From contig JAFXRA010000153.1 in the NCBI GenBank assembly GCA_017526725.1, positions 1 to 9,683 on the forward strand: a DNA stretch of 9,683 bases, written 5' to 3'. The notes under the pieces were generated by a model that saw only the letters and a list, made by a program, of their open reading frames with translations, was not told where the DNA came from and ran no database searches. How positions within the stretch are numbered: the first letter of the stretch is position 1; each line of letters starts with the position of its first letter. Below, in pieces: positions 1 through 7,391 of the stretch. Both the position numbers and the translations under genes were made by a program. This stretch comes from Candidatus Rifleibacteriota bacterium (GTDB taxonomy: Bacteria; Riflebacteria; Ozemobacteria; Ozemobacterales; Ozemobacteraceae).

Positions 1-1
1 A

Positions 2-3000
2 ACCTTCTGGAATAGTAAGAGGGCAAACGTTGATACAGAAAAAGCTGTAAATTCTGTCAGTCTGCTTTACTTAGAAGAATTAGCTGGCCGACGTGCACAG
101 GTTGTTTCTTCCTCTTTGAATTATTATCTGGAAAAAATTCATACCGCCATTAGTCTTCTTGAAAGTGACGACTTGATGTCTGTTGAAAATTTACAGCGTT
201 ATCAAGACAGAATGAAAAAGCTTTACAGCTTGGAAAAATTTGCTTTTGTAGATACTGAAGGGGTCGTTTATACTTCATCTGGCCCACAGACTGACATAGA
301 GCAATATCCTTTCGATTATAAAACTTTAAAAAGAGATAAAATTTTAATTAAAGACGTTAGCAAAAAAGACAAAAAAGTAATAATAGCTGTTCCTTTAGAT
401 AGTATGAGGGTTGCCGACAAAGAACTCAAAATCTGTTTTATAGAAATTGCAATGACAAATATGATTGATATGGTTTCTCTTCAAACAGATAATAATAAAA
501 CTACCTTTTGCAATATCTATACACAAAAAGGTGTTGCTCTTACCAATTTGGTTCTTGGTGGCTTAGCTCAGGAAGATAATCTTCTTGATGCCATGAAAAA
601 TGCTTCTTATGATTCTGATATTTCATATCTTAACTTTGAAAAAAGATTCACTAAAGGTAAAGATGGAGTTATTAGCTTTACTTATAATAATATTAAGGAA
701 ACTCTTTACTATGAACCAATTCCAAACACAGATTGGGTTTTAACTTATTTAATCAGAGAAAGTGTTTTAAATAATCAAATCAGCAATATTTCCGACAGTA
801 TTCTTGTTAGAAGTCTTATTCAGGCAATTTCTGCAACAATAATTCTTATAATTATGTTTGGTGTAATTATTGTTCAAAATAGAAAAAAAGCAAAGTTAGA
901 ATTTGAAAAAGAAAAGATAGATTCTGAAAACAAAATTAAACAGGAAGAATTAGAACAACGACTTAGTATTCAGCAACAACTTCTTGAACAGGAAAAACAG
1001 AAAACTCAGGCTGATTATATGATAACAGCTTTATCTTCTGATTATCGCAGTGTTTATTATGTTGATTTAAAAGAAGATGAAGCTGTTTGCATTAGAAGCG
1101 ATATTAAATTAGCGGGTAGAGTGGTTGACGGTAATCCTTTTCCATATATGGCAAAGGTTACAGAATATGCTAATGCACATGTTGCAGAAAGCTATAGAGA
1201 AGGATTTCTTGACTTTATAAAGCCAGAAAACATTCGTGAGAAATTAATGTGCGAGCAGGTAATATCATTTCGTTATCTAGCAATTCATGATGGTATAGAA
1301 GCCTACGAAATGTTAAAAATGGCACGTGTTCGACATTCAAAAGTAGATGAAGAAAACGAGATACAATTGATAGGGGTTGGATTTACAGATATTGATGCTG
1401 AAATGCGTGATTCTTTGCAGAAAAGCAAGACTTTGAGTGAGGCTTTAAAAACCGCAGAGGAAGCTAGTAAAGCTAAGACTATTTTCTTGTCTAATATGAG
1501 TCATGAAATAAGAACCCCAATGAATGCTATCATAGGATTGGACAGTATAGCCTTGCATGACCCTGATATTTCCGATAAAACTAGAGATATACTCGAAAAG
1601 ATAGGAACTTCAGCTCAACATCTACTTAGTTTGATCAATGATATTCTTGATATGTCTAGAATCGAATCTGGCAGAATGGTTATCAGGAATGAAGAATTCC
1701 TTTTCTCTAAGTTAATAGAACAGATAAATACCATATTCAGCTCTCAGTGCCGAGAGAAAGAAATAGAATATGACTGCCGGTTAGAAGGTAATATTGCTGA
1801 TTATTATATTGGTGATAACACCAAACTTCGCCAGGTTTTGATAAATATTCTTGGTAATGCAGTTAAATTTACTAATAAAGGCGGTAAAGTCAGCCTTTTA
1901 ATATCTAATACAGCAAGTTTTAATGGTAAATCAACTTTCAAGTTTGTGATTAAAGATACTGGCATTGGTATCAGTAAAGAATTTTTGCCTAAGATATTTG
2001 AAAGTTTTACTCAGGAAGATTCATCTCTAACTAACAAATATGGTAGTTCTGGTCTTGGAATGGCAATAACTAAGAGTATTGTAAAGTTGATGAATGGAGA
2101 TATTGATGTAGAAAGCGAAAAAGGCGTTGGTACCACTTTTACAGTAACAGTAACCTTGTTAGATTCTAAGAGAAACTCTGCTAATGAAAAAGCAGAAGAA
2201 ATTAGATTGCAAGATTTATCTGTGCTTTTGGTTGATGACGATAAAGTTGCTTCTGAACACGCAAAACTAGTTTTAGAAAAAGTCGGTATCAAATCAGAAA
2301 TTGCTAATTCTGGTAGAGAAGCAATAGAAATGGTTAAGATACGACATGCTAGACGAGAGCCTTTCAATCTTATAGTAGTGGATTGGCAGATGCCAGATAT
2401 GGACGGCATTGAAACAACACGACAAATTAGATCGATAATAGCAAATGAATCTGCAATTATTATTCTAACAGCTTATAACTGGGATGATATTATAGACGAG
2501 GCCATAGCTGCTGGAGTAGATAGTTTTATTGCTAAACCTCTTTTTGCTTCAAACCTTTTAGACGAATTTAAAGAAGCCGTCAAGAAGAAAAAAATCAAGA
2601 CTGCAATTTCTAATAAGGTTGATTTAAAAGGCAAACGCATTTTATTAGCTGAAGATATGCAGATTAACGCAGAAATTATGATAATGATTTTGAAAATGCG
2701 TGATATGATTGTAGAACATGCTGTTAATGGGAAAGTTGCTGTTGAAATGTTTGAATCACACGAACCTGGATATTATGACGCAATTTTGATGGATATGAGA
2801 ATGCCTGAGATGGATGGTTTAGAAGCAACCAAAAAGATTCGTAGCTTAGGTCATGATGATTCTAAGACTATTCCGATAATTGCATTAACGGCTAATGCTT
2901 TTGACGAAGATGTTCAAAGAAGTTTGCAAGCAGGTCTCAACGCACACCTCAGCAAACCAGTACAACCTGACGTTCTGTTAGAAATCTTAGAAAACATGAT

Positions 3001-3010
3001 TCCCGCGTAA
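2..3010 (+). CDS. Hybrid sensor histidine kinase with dCache-like sensor and two receiver domains (5' end outside window)
   Basis: The frame is open from base 2, so the TTG at 116 is not the real start: the 38 codons before it read as the first helix of a periplasmic sensor. Numbering from base 2, residues 1 to about 265 form a dCache-like extracytoplasmic sensor. One membrane helix lies at about 270-292, then a charged coiled coil at 293-340, a PAS-like region at about 341-465, and HisKA with SHEIRTP (phospho-acceptor His501). The ATPase has an N box (LRQVLINILGNAVKF), DTGIGIS and SGLGMA. Receiver 1 has VDDD, Asp794 in VVDWQMPDMDG and a KP motif; receiver 2 has AED, Asp931 in LMDMRMPEMDG, LTAN and SKP. 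Both receivers keep all key residues. No HPt domain or DNA-binding output is present, so phosphate presumably passes to a separate HPt protein. The ligand is unknown. The phosphatase gene follows after 8 bases. Confidence 0.93.
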   Translation, partial: TFWNSKRANVDTEKAVNSVSLLYLEELAGRRAQVVSSSLNYYLEKIHTAISLLESDDLMSVENLQRYQDRMKKLYSLEKFAFVDTEGVVYTSSGPQTDIEQYPFDYKTLKRDKILIKDVSKKDKKVIIAVPLDSMRVADKELKICFIEIAMTNMIDMVSLQTDNNKTTFCNIYTQKGVALTNLVLGGLAQEDNLLDAMKNASYDSDISYLNFEKRFTKGKDGVISFTYNNIKETLYYEPIPNTDWVLTYLIRESVLNNQISNISDSILVRSLIQAISATIILIIMFGVIIVQNRKKAKLEFEKEKIDSENKIKQEELEQRLSIQQQLLEQEKQKTQADYMITALSSDYRSVYYVDLKEDEAVCIRSDIKLAGRVVDGNPFPYMAKVTEYANAHVAESYREGFLDFIKPENIREKLMCEQVISFRYLAIHDGIEAYEMLKMARVRHSKVDEENEIQLIGVGFTDIDAEMRDSLQKSKTLSEALKTAEEASKAKTIFLSNMSHEIRTPMNAIIGLDSIALHDPDISDKTRDILEKIGTSAQHLLSLINDILDMSRIESGRMVIRNEEFLFSKLIEQINTIFSSQCREKEIEYDCRLEGNIADYYIGDNTKLRQVLINILGNAVKFTNKGGKVSLLISNTASFNGKSTFKFVIKDTGIGISKEFLPKIFESFTQEDSSLTNKYGSSGLGMAITKSIVKLMNGDIDVESEKGVGTTFTVTVTLLDSKRNSANEKAEEIRLQDLSVLLVDDDKVASEHAKLVLEKVGIKSEIANSGREAIEMVKIRHARREPFNLIVVDWQMPDMDGIETTRQIRSIIANESAIIILTAYNWDDIIDEAIAAGVDSFIAKPLFASNLLDEFKEAVKKKKIKTAISNKVDLKGKRILLAEDMQINAEIMIMILKMRDMIVEHAVNGKVAVEMFESHEPGYYDAILMDMRMPEMDGLEATKKIRSLGHDDSKTIPIIALTANAFDEDVQRSLQAGLNAHLSKPVQPDVLLEILENMIPA

Positions 3011-3018
3011 TATTTTTT

Positions 3019-3831
3019 ATGAAAAGTGAAAAATTAGAATTTGAAAAACTGAATAATGTACGTGATTTAGGCAGTCTTGTAACCAAAGATGGCAAAAGAA
3101 TTGCTAAGGGCAAACTTCTCAGAAGCGGACATCTGACTGGCGCTAGTGAATCTGATATAGAAAAACTGAGTAAAATGGTTGAAATCATTTTTGATTTCAG
3201 ATCTAAAAGAGAAACAATAGAAAAAGCTGACCCTGAAATCAAAGGTGCAGAGAAAGTTAATCTCCCAGTTATCAGAGAACTTACAGAAGGAATAACCAGA
3301 GAAAAGAAGGCTACGCTTTCTCTCGTTCAGAGATTTGCAGATAATTCTGAAGGCGCTAGAAATCATATGATTTATATTTATAAAAGCTTTGTTACCGATG
3401 AATTACCCATTACTAGTTATAAAACCTTTATAGAATTGCTTTTGAAAAAAAGAGATAAAGCTGCTTTGTGGCATTGTACAGCCGGAAAAGACAGAGCGGG
3501 TTTTGGCGCAGTTATTATAGAAGAATTATTAGGTGTTGCTAGAGAAGATATTTTTGAGGACTATCTTTATACAAATGAATGCATAAAAGATGAAGTAGCA
3601 GAAATAGCATTGAGACTATCTCAAAAGTATTTAAATCCTGAACCTTCATCTGACGAATTGTCAGTATTTAATAAAACAATAGAATACTTATTTGGCGCCA
3701 AAGAAGAATATCTATTAGGTGTTTATCAAAAGATAGAAGAATTATATGGTGATTTTAACGGTTTTATTCGAGATGGTTTAAAGATTTCCAAAGATAAAAT
3801 TGATTTTTTCAAAAATATATATTTATCATAA
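3019..3831 (+). CDS. Tyrosine/dual-specificity protein phosphatase-like enzyme (Y_phosphatase3 type)
   Basis: This 270-residue protein appears cytoplasmic, with no signal peptide or membrane helix. It carries the Cys-based phosphatase loop HCTAGKDRAGF at about 152-162, with nucleophile Cys153 and phosphate-binding Arg159. The N-terminal block NVRDLGSL...GKLLRSGHL (about 13-39) is the conserved 'N-x-RDLGG...G-x-xxRSG-L' element of the Y_phosphatase3 (PF13350) family, whose members remove phosphate from phosphotyrosine, phosphoserine or phosphoinositides; the substrate here is unknown. The length fits the family. The loop ends RAG rather than the commoner RTG. The start is 8 bases after the kinase stop with no clear Shine-Dalgarno, so translation is probably coupled to the kinase. 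This suggests a shared operon, but a functional link to the kinase is inference. The stop abuts the stop of the opposing gene with no gap. Confidence 0.88.
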   Translation: MKSEKLEFEKLNNVRDLGSLVTKDGKRIAKGKLLRSGHLTGASESDIEKLSKMVEIIFDFRSKRETIEKADPEIKGAEKVNLPVIRELTEGITREKKATLSLVQRFADNSEGARNHMIYIYKSFVTDELPITSYKTFIELLLKKRDKAALWHCTAGKDRAGFGAVIIEELLGVAREDIFEDYLYTNECIKDEVAEIALRLSQKYLNPEPSSDELSVFNKTIEYLFGAKEEYLLGVYQKIEELYGDFNGFIRDGLKISKDKIDFFKNIYLS

Positions 3832-4536
3832 TTATTTTATTTTTTCTAAATCTCTATTTGTAAAATATTTAATTCCTAAAAGTCCTGTATGAACATTTAT
3901 TTCTATTTTATTCCCTTTATTTATTGAATTATAAGTGCTAGAAGTTAGTTCTAATGTTTTGTTATTGGCAATTGGTGGCTCTATTACAATATAATATTCT
4001 TTTTGACCATTTACGCTGTCATGGCCCCTTGTGTATTTTTCTGTTACATTTACTATTTCTTTACTGCAGATAGAAAAATCTAACAATTTATTGGTAATAA
4101 CCGTAAATGAAATTGTTGCTGAGCCTGATAAAGAAAATAATGCAAATATAATTGAAATTAAAAGATAAGGTCTTTTTGTTTTTATTTCACTATTAAGCTT
4201 TTTGTATTCTTTAAATATGACAAAAGATAGAATAGTAATAATACAAACAAAAATTAGTAATATTATGAAATGATCTTTTATATCTATTAAATATACGATA
4301 TAAAAATAATCATATAAATATAAAAAATATAAAATAAGCATGGAGAAAGAAGAAACAGCGGCAGTAATTAAAGTAATTCTCCAGGATAAAGGGAATGCTT
4401 TATTTAATGAAATTCTTAACTCATCATTTTTATATTCTTTAATTTTGTCTTTATAATTATCTTTAGAAGGGATTATTGTGCAAATAGAAATAATAAATAA
4501 ACTAAACAAAAGTGTAAATAGCGATAAATAAGACAT
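3832..4536 (-). CDS. Four-helix membrane protein with soluble C-terminal domain, unknown function
   Basis: I do not recognise a named family for this 234-residue protein. Hydrophobic helices lie at roughly 3-22, 52-75, 86-108 and 122-147, followed by a polar domain of about 80 residues. That domain ends with YNSINKGNKIEINVHTGLLGIKYF, a 'Y-x-x-I-x-x-G-(D/N)-x-(I/V)-x-(I/V)...G-L-G-I' pattern I associate with small OB-like or beta-rich tails of uncharacterised membrane proteins. The N-terminal 150 residues resemble the whole of the neighbouring protein at 4560-5009: both have a first helix, a basic linker, a Phe-Pro at the start of helix 2, and a K-x-Y...E-K/E-x-x-P-L-L-I step before the last helix. 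It starts 23 bases after that gene, so the two probably form one operon. Only a weak ribosome site (TGGG, 8 bases from ATG) is visible. Confidence 0.72.
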   Translation of the reverse strand: MSYLSLFTLLFSLFIISICTIIPSKDNYKDKIKEYKNDELRISLNKAFPLSWRITLITAAVSSFSMLILYFLYLYDYFYIVYLIDIKDHFIILLIFVCIITILSFVIFKEYKKLNSEIKTKRPYLLISIIFALFSLSGSATISFTVITNKLLDFSICSKEIVNVTEKYTRGHDSVNGQKEYYIVIEPPIANNKTLELTSSTYNSINKGNKIEINVHTGLLGIKYFTNRDLEKIK

Positions 4537-4559
4537 TATTATATACCCAGAAAAGCTTT

Positions 4560-5009
4560 TTATTTTTTTAAAATTAATAATAACATCAGTGTTATGGTTA
4601 TAGCATTAAATAATACCATTAATAGAACCGGAATAATAAGTAAAGGATAATTTTCTTTTAATTCTTTGGAAGCGGTTGAATAATTCTTTAGTGAACTGGG
4701 TAAAAATATAGCTACTAAAATTGTAACTGGAATTATTAGATCAGTTATTGAAAACTCTTTATCCATCAATTTAGAAATATCAGCTGGAGGAGCATATTTA
4801 ATTACAGTTATAAAAAAGAATAATAAAGAAGTGATTAGGGTTCCTATAGTGTAATAGAAGAGAATTGGGAAACTGTGAATAAATAGCGCTCTATTCTTGG
4901 CTGTAAATCTTCTTTCTTCTGCTCTGGTGTGTCTGCCTGTTAAAGCAATAATACCATATGCAGCAAAACTTATAACTGCGGAAATCACAAAGAATGGAAA
5001 TATAGTCAT
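4560..5009 (-). CDS. Four-helix membrane protein, unknown function; shorter paralogue of downstream gene
   Basis: This 149-residue protein is almost entirely membrane: helices at about 3-23, 44-68, 89-107 and 122-147, with a basic loop at 25-40 (GRHTRAEERRFTAKNR). It lacks the polar C-terminal tail of the protein encoded at 3832-4536 but aligns with that protein's N-terminal part by eye, notably SKELKENYPLLII against NSEIKTKRPYLLI. Tandem duplication followed by loss or gain of the tail is the likely history. The ATG is only 12 bases past the U-run of the serA terminator and has no convincing Shine-Dalgarno (the upstream bases read ATAAGAAACT), so the start is less certain than the frame. No function can be assigned. 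Confidence 0.7.
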   Translation of the reverse strand: MTIFPFFVISAVISFAAYGIIALTGRHTRAEERRFTAKNRALFIHSFPILFYYTIGTLITSLLFFFITVIKYAPPADISKLMDKEFSITDLIIPVTILVAIFLPSSLKNYSTASKELKENYPLLIIPVLLMVLFNAITITLMLLLILKK

Positions 5010-5021
5010 AGTTTCTTATAT

Positions 5022-5056
5022 AAAAAAAGCTTCACGATTTAATCGTGAAGCTTTTT
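5022..5056 (-). terminator. Rho-independent terminator after serA
   Basis: Bases 5024-5039 pair perfectly with 5041-5056, a 16-bp stem whose core is AGCTTCACGAT/ATCGTGAAGCT. On the minus strand the stem ends in a run of seven Ts (complement of 5022-5028), placed 6 bases beyond the serA stop. The stem also ends in five Ts on the plus strand, so it could act in both directions, but no plus-strand gene runs into it here. It sits just before the start of the next minus-strand gene, so any expression of that gene from the serA promoter would need readthrough. Confidence 0.9.
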
Positions 5057-5061
5057 AATTT

Positions 5062-5985
5062 TTATTTATTTACTTGGAATTTTTTGTTGCCGGTTTCAAA
5101 GAAATCCATAATCTGTTTAACAGCAGCTACACCAGCATTAATGTTAGCTTCTTCTGTCTGAGCACCAAGTTTCTTTGGTGTGAAGAATACTCTGTCAGCA
5201 TATTTTTCTTTAAGTTCAGCAGCACAGTCAGGAGCAACGTCTGCAACATATTTGAAGTCTGGTCTTTCAGCAAGCATCTTCTTCAAAGATTCTTCGCAGA
5301 CAACTTCTTTACGAGCAGTATTTACAAGAGTAGCACCCTTTGGCATTTTGCCCATCTTGCTCATATTGATAGAATTTTTGGTTTCATCGTTGGCTGGGCA
5401 GTGGAGAGAAACATAATGGCAGGTTCCAAAGAGAGCATCAAGATCAGTGCATTGTTTAGCGCCAGTAGCTTCGATAACTTCTTTAGTAAGATATGGGTCG
5501 TATGCAATAACTTCCATACCGAAGCCCATAGCATATTTGCCGATAAGTCTGCCGACATTGCCGTAACCGTAGATACCGAGTTTCTTTCCGTGAATTTCAG
5601 TTCCTGATTTACCGTTGTAATTGTTGCGGGCAATCATAATCATCATGCCGATTGCAAGTTCTGCAACAGCATTAGAGTTCTGACCAGGAGTGTTCATAGC
5701 AACAAGACCGTGAGCAGTGGCTTCTGGAAGGTCGATATTATCAAAACCAGCACCAGCTCTTACGATAATCTTAAGATTCTTGGCTGCATCCATAATTTCT
5801 TTTGTTGCTTTATCACTTCTGATAATAAGAGCATCAACATCTTTTACAGCAGCTTTGAATTCATCAACACTTGTATATTTTTCTAAGAATGTCATTTCAT
5901 AACCGTCTTTAAGAGCGGCTTTCATGAGTTCAGTAGCTTCTTTTGCAAAGGGTTTTTCAGTAGCAACAAGTATCTTTTTAGTCAT
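5062..5985 (-). CDS. serA: D-3-phosphoglycerate dehydrogenase, short type lacking ACT domain
   Basis: The enzyme oxidises 3-phosphoglycerate to 3-phosphohydroxypyruvate with NAD, the first step of the phosphorylated serine pathway, in the cytosol. It has 307 residues: substrate domain halves at about 1-98 and 285-307, and a Rossmann domain between them with GYGNVG at 140-145 and Asp163 (AYDPY) closing the second strand, which favours NAD over NADP. Arg225 in NTARKE matches the substrate-binding/catalytic Arg. The usual catalytic pair is altered: TPH-(I/L)-GA is TPKKLGA here (Lys271 at the His site), and the Glu site in D-V-F-x-x-E-P reads DVAPDC. This matches the class I recall from Entamoeba and Bacteroidetes (type III). 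There is no C-terminal ACT or ASB regulatory domain, so serine feedback through an ACT domain is not expected. AAAGGAA lies 11 bases before the ATG. serC is next upstream. Confidence 0.9.
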   Translation of the reverse strand: MTKKILVATEKPFAKEATELMKAALKDGYEMTFLEKYTSVDEFKAAVKDVDALIIRSDKATKEIMDAAKNLKIIVRAGAGFDNIDLPEATAHGLVAMNTPGQNSNAVAELAIGMMIMIARNNYNGKSGTEIHGKKLGIYGYGNVGRLIGKYAMGFGMEVIAYDPYLTKEVIEATGAKQCTDLDALFGTCHYVSLHCPANDETKNSINMSKMGKMPKGATLVNTARKEVVCEESLKKMLAERPDFKYVADVAPDCAAELKEKYADRVFFTPKKLGAQTEEANINAGVAAVKQIMDFFETGNKKFQVNK

Positions 5986-6044
5986 TTTTATAAGTATTCC
6001 TTTCTTTATCTTTATATGAATCTTTGTAAGCTATCCACTTTTTA

Positions 6045-6069
6045 GGGGGTAGGGTGGAGGGAGGAGGGG
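6045..6069 (+). other. Potential G-quadruplex motif on plus strand
   Basis: Four runs of at least three Gs at 6045-6049, 6052-6054, 6059-6061 and 6066-6069 are separated by loops of 2, 4 and 4 bases (TA, TGGA, AGGA). This meets the canonical G3+N1-7 pattern. For the leftward serA transcript the plus strand is the template, so the mRNA here is C-rich. It lies about 60 bases before the serA start. Folding is untested. Confidence 0.6.
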
Positions 6070-6200
6070 ATTGTTTTAGCAAATCTTAGGTTTTATTGGT
6101 GTTGGGTGTGTTAGGTATTATTGTTTAATCGAAGATTGCAAAGTAAATATAATTTCAGATATTAGATATTTTGCAAAGCTATAACTTAACAATATAACCA

Positions 6201-6215
6201 AGAGGCTAAGCCTCT
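6201..6215. repeat. Perfect small hairpin AGAGGC-TAA-GCCTCT
   Basis: A 6-bp perfect stem with a 3-base loop. There is no T-run on either side, so it is not a simple terminator. The same GAGGC/GCCTC stem recurs at 7615-7628. It lies in the right arm of the long palindrome with no counterpart in the left arm, which fits an insertion. Confidence 0.65.
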
Positions 6216-6256
6216 AAACCATCACACCAATCTTATCTCTATTCTTTATTCCTAAT

Positions 6257-6280
6257 CCCTACACCCTTTACCCTTTTCCC
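6257..6280 (-). other. Potential G-quadruplex in mRNA just past the serC stop
   Basis: On the plus strand CCC occurs at 6257-6259, 6264-6266, 6271-6273 and 6278-6280, an exact 7-base period with 4-base loops. The minus strand and any serC transcript therefore read four GGG runs with loops AAAA, TAAA and TGTA, beginning 6 bases after the serC stop. A GGG array this regular is striking in such AT-rich DNA. It could fold in RNA and affect 3' stability or readthrough to serA, which is inference. Confidence 0.65.
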
Positions 6281-6286
6281 TACAAA

Positions 6287-7372
6287 TCAGGCATTTTCCT
6301 TATCGAATTTTCTGATGAAATCAGCAAGTTTCTGGCAGCCTTCGATTGGCATTGCATTATAGATAGAAGCTCTCATACCACCAATATTTCTGTGACCCTT
6401 AAGAGTTACAAGACCTTCAGCAGCTGCTTCAGCCAAGAATTTCTTGTTGATTTCTTCATTTGGTCCAAAGAATGGAATATTCATGATTGAACGATCTTCT
6501 GCATGTTCTGGAGTTATGTGTGCCTTGAGTAATTTAGAATTATCAATTGCATCATAAACAATTGCAGCTTTCTTCTTGTTCAATTCTTCGTAGTATGCTA
6601 CGCCACCCTTAGAAAGCATGTGTTCGAATACTAATTTTGCTATATAAATACCATATGTTGGCGGAGTGTTATACATTGAACCCTTGTCTGCATGAGTCTT
6701 ATAATCAAGCATGGTTGGAAGGTTCGGAATTCTGCCGATTAAATCATCACGAACAATAACAATTGTAACACCAGCAGGACCAATATTCTTCTGAGCGCCA
6801 GCATAAATCAAACCATAATCTGCTACGTTGAAACGTTCACTCATGATATTAGAAGACATATCAGCTACTAAAGGAATGCTGATCTGAGGAACCTTCATGC
6901 ACTTGGTTCCGTAAATAGTATTATTAGAAGTTACATGCAAATAATCTGCATCTTTTCTAACATCTTCTGCTTTATATTTTGGATAATATCTATTGTTGTC
7001 TTGAGTTGAAGAAGCGACTACATGGACGTCTACACCGTATTTCTTTGCTTCTTTAATAGCCTTGCTAGACCATTCTCCAGAATCAACAAAATCAGCTTTC
7101 TTTGTTACAGCTAAATTCATAGGAATCATTAGGAACTGGAGGTTAGCGCCACCCTGAAGGAAAAGAACTTTATAGTTAGATGGAATATCCATTAATTTGC
7201 GGATACCGGCTTCAGCGTCATCAATAATCTTTTGATAAGTAGAAGAGCGGTGGCTCATTTCCATAACGCTCATGCCTGAACCTTCGTAATCCATCATCTG
7301 ATCAGCAGCTTTTTTCAAAACTTCTTCTGGGAGAACGGCTGGACCGGCGGAAAAATTGTAAACTCTTGCCAT
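6287..7372 (-). CDS. serC: Phosphoserine aminotransferase
   Basis: This PLP enzyme transfers an amino group from glutamate to 3-phosphohydroxypyruvate, giving O-phosphoserine, the second step of serine synthesis. In some bacteria it also acts on the 4-phosphothreonine branch of vitamin B6 synthesis. It has 361 residues, normal for the family. It opens with YNFSAGPA, has MSHRS at 39-43 (substrate-contacting His41-Arg42), GGA at 74-76, Trp101 for ring stacking, Asp171 in VADMSS for the pyridine nitrogen, and the Schiff-base lysine Lys195 in YAGAQKNIGPAG. The C-terminal GHRNIGGMRASIYNAM block carries the conserved substrate arginines. The frame is intact. It is preceded by AAGGAG and a good sigma-70-like promoter, and followed 301 bases later by serA on the same strand. 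The enzymes act consecutively, but the large repeat-filled gap leaves open whether they are co-transcribed. Confidence 0.96.
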   Translation of the reverse strand: MARVYNFSAGPAVLPEEVLKKAADQMMDYEGSGMSVMEMSHRSSTYQKIIDDAEAGIRKLMDIPSNYKVLFLQGGANLQFLMIPMNLAVTKKADFVDSGEWSSKAIKEAKKYGVDVHVVASSTQDNNRYYPKYKAEDVRKDADYLHVTSNNTIYGTKCMKVPQISIPLVADMSSNIMSERFNVADYGLIYAGAQKNIGPAGVTIVIVRDDLIGRIPNLPTMLDYKTHADKGSMYNTPPTYGIYIAKLVFEHMLSKGGVAYYEELNKKKAAIVYDAIDNSKLLKAHITPEHAEDRSIMNIPFFGPNEEINKKFLAEAAAEGLVTLKGHRNIGGMRASIYNAMPIEGCQKLADFIRKFDKENA

Positions 7373-7384
7373 AATTAAAAATCA

Positions 7385-7390
7385 CTCCTT
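7385..7390 (-). promoter_or_regulatory. serC ribosome binding site
   Basis: The minus strand reads AAGGAG, a strong Shine-Dalgarno, with 12 bases to the ATG at 7372. The spacing is long, but no other in-frame start lies closer. Confidence 0.7.
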
Positions 7391-7391
7391 A

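Larger units (their letters stand above)
6044..6280. repeat. Long degenerate inverted repeat filling the serC-serA gap
   Basis: Four nested pairs share nearly one dyad centre. 6052-6069 pairs with 6249-6266 (13 of 18 by my count, centre 6159). 6095-6102 ATTGGTGT pairs with 6224-6231 ACACCAAT (8 of 8, centre 6163). 6114-6128 pairs with 6185-6199 (11 of 15, centre 6156.5). 6136-6142 pairs with 6170-6176 (7 of 7, centre 6156). The right arm is longer mainly because of a 15-bp hairpin at 6201-6215. No ORF of note is present. The size and ends resemble a decayed non-autonomous element, but no target-site duplication is obvious. A serC-serA co-transcript would have to cross it. Confidence 0.6.

Noticed and set aside
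116..118. TTG as start of the hybrid kinase
   Set aside because: The frame is open to base 2, and the upstream residues fit the first sensor helix; no ribosome site precedes the TTG.
2011..2409. Minus-strand frame inside the kinase gene
   Set aside because: It is a shadow of the conserved ATPase and receiver coding sequence.
5074..5607. Plus-strand 177-codon frame
   Set aside because: It is antisense to serA, which is a clear conserved enzyme; no ribosome site is seen.
6201..6215. Terminator for serC
   Set aside because: The stem is perfect but no T-run follows on either strand.
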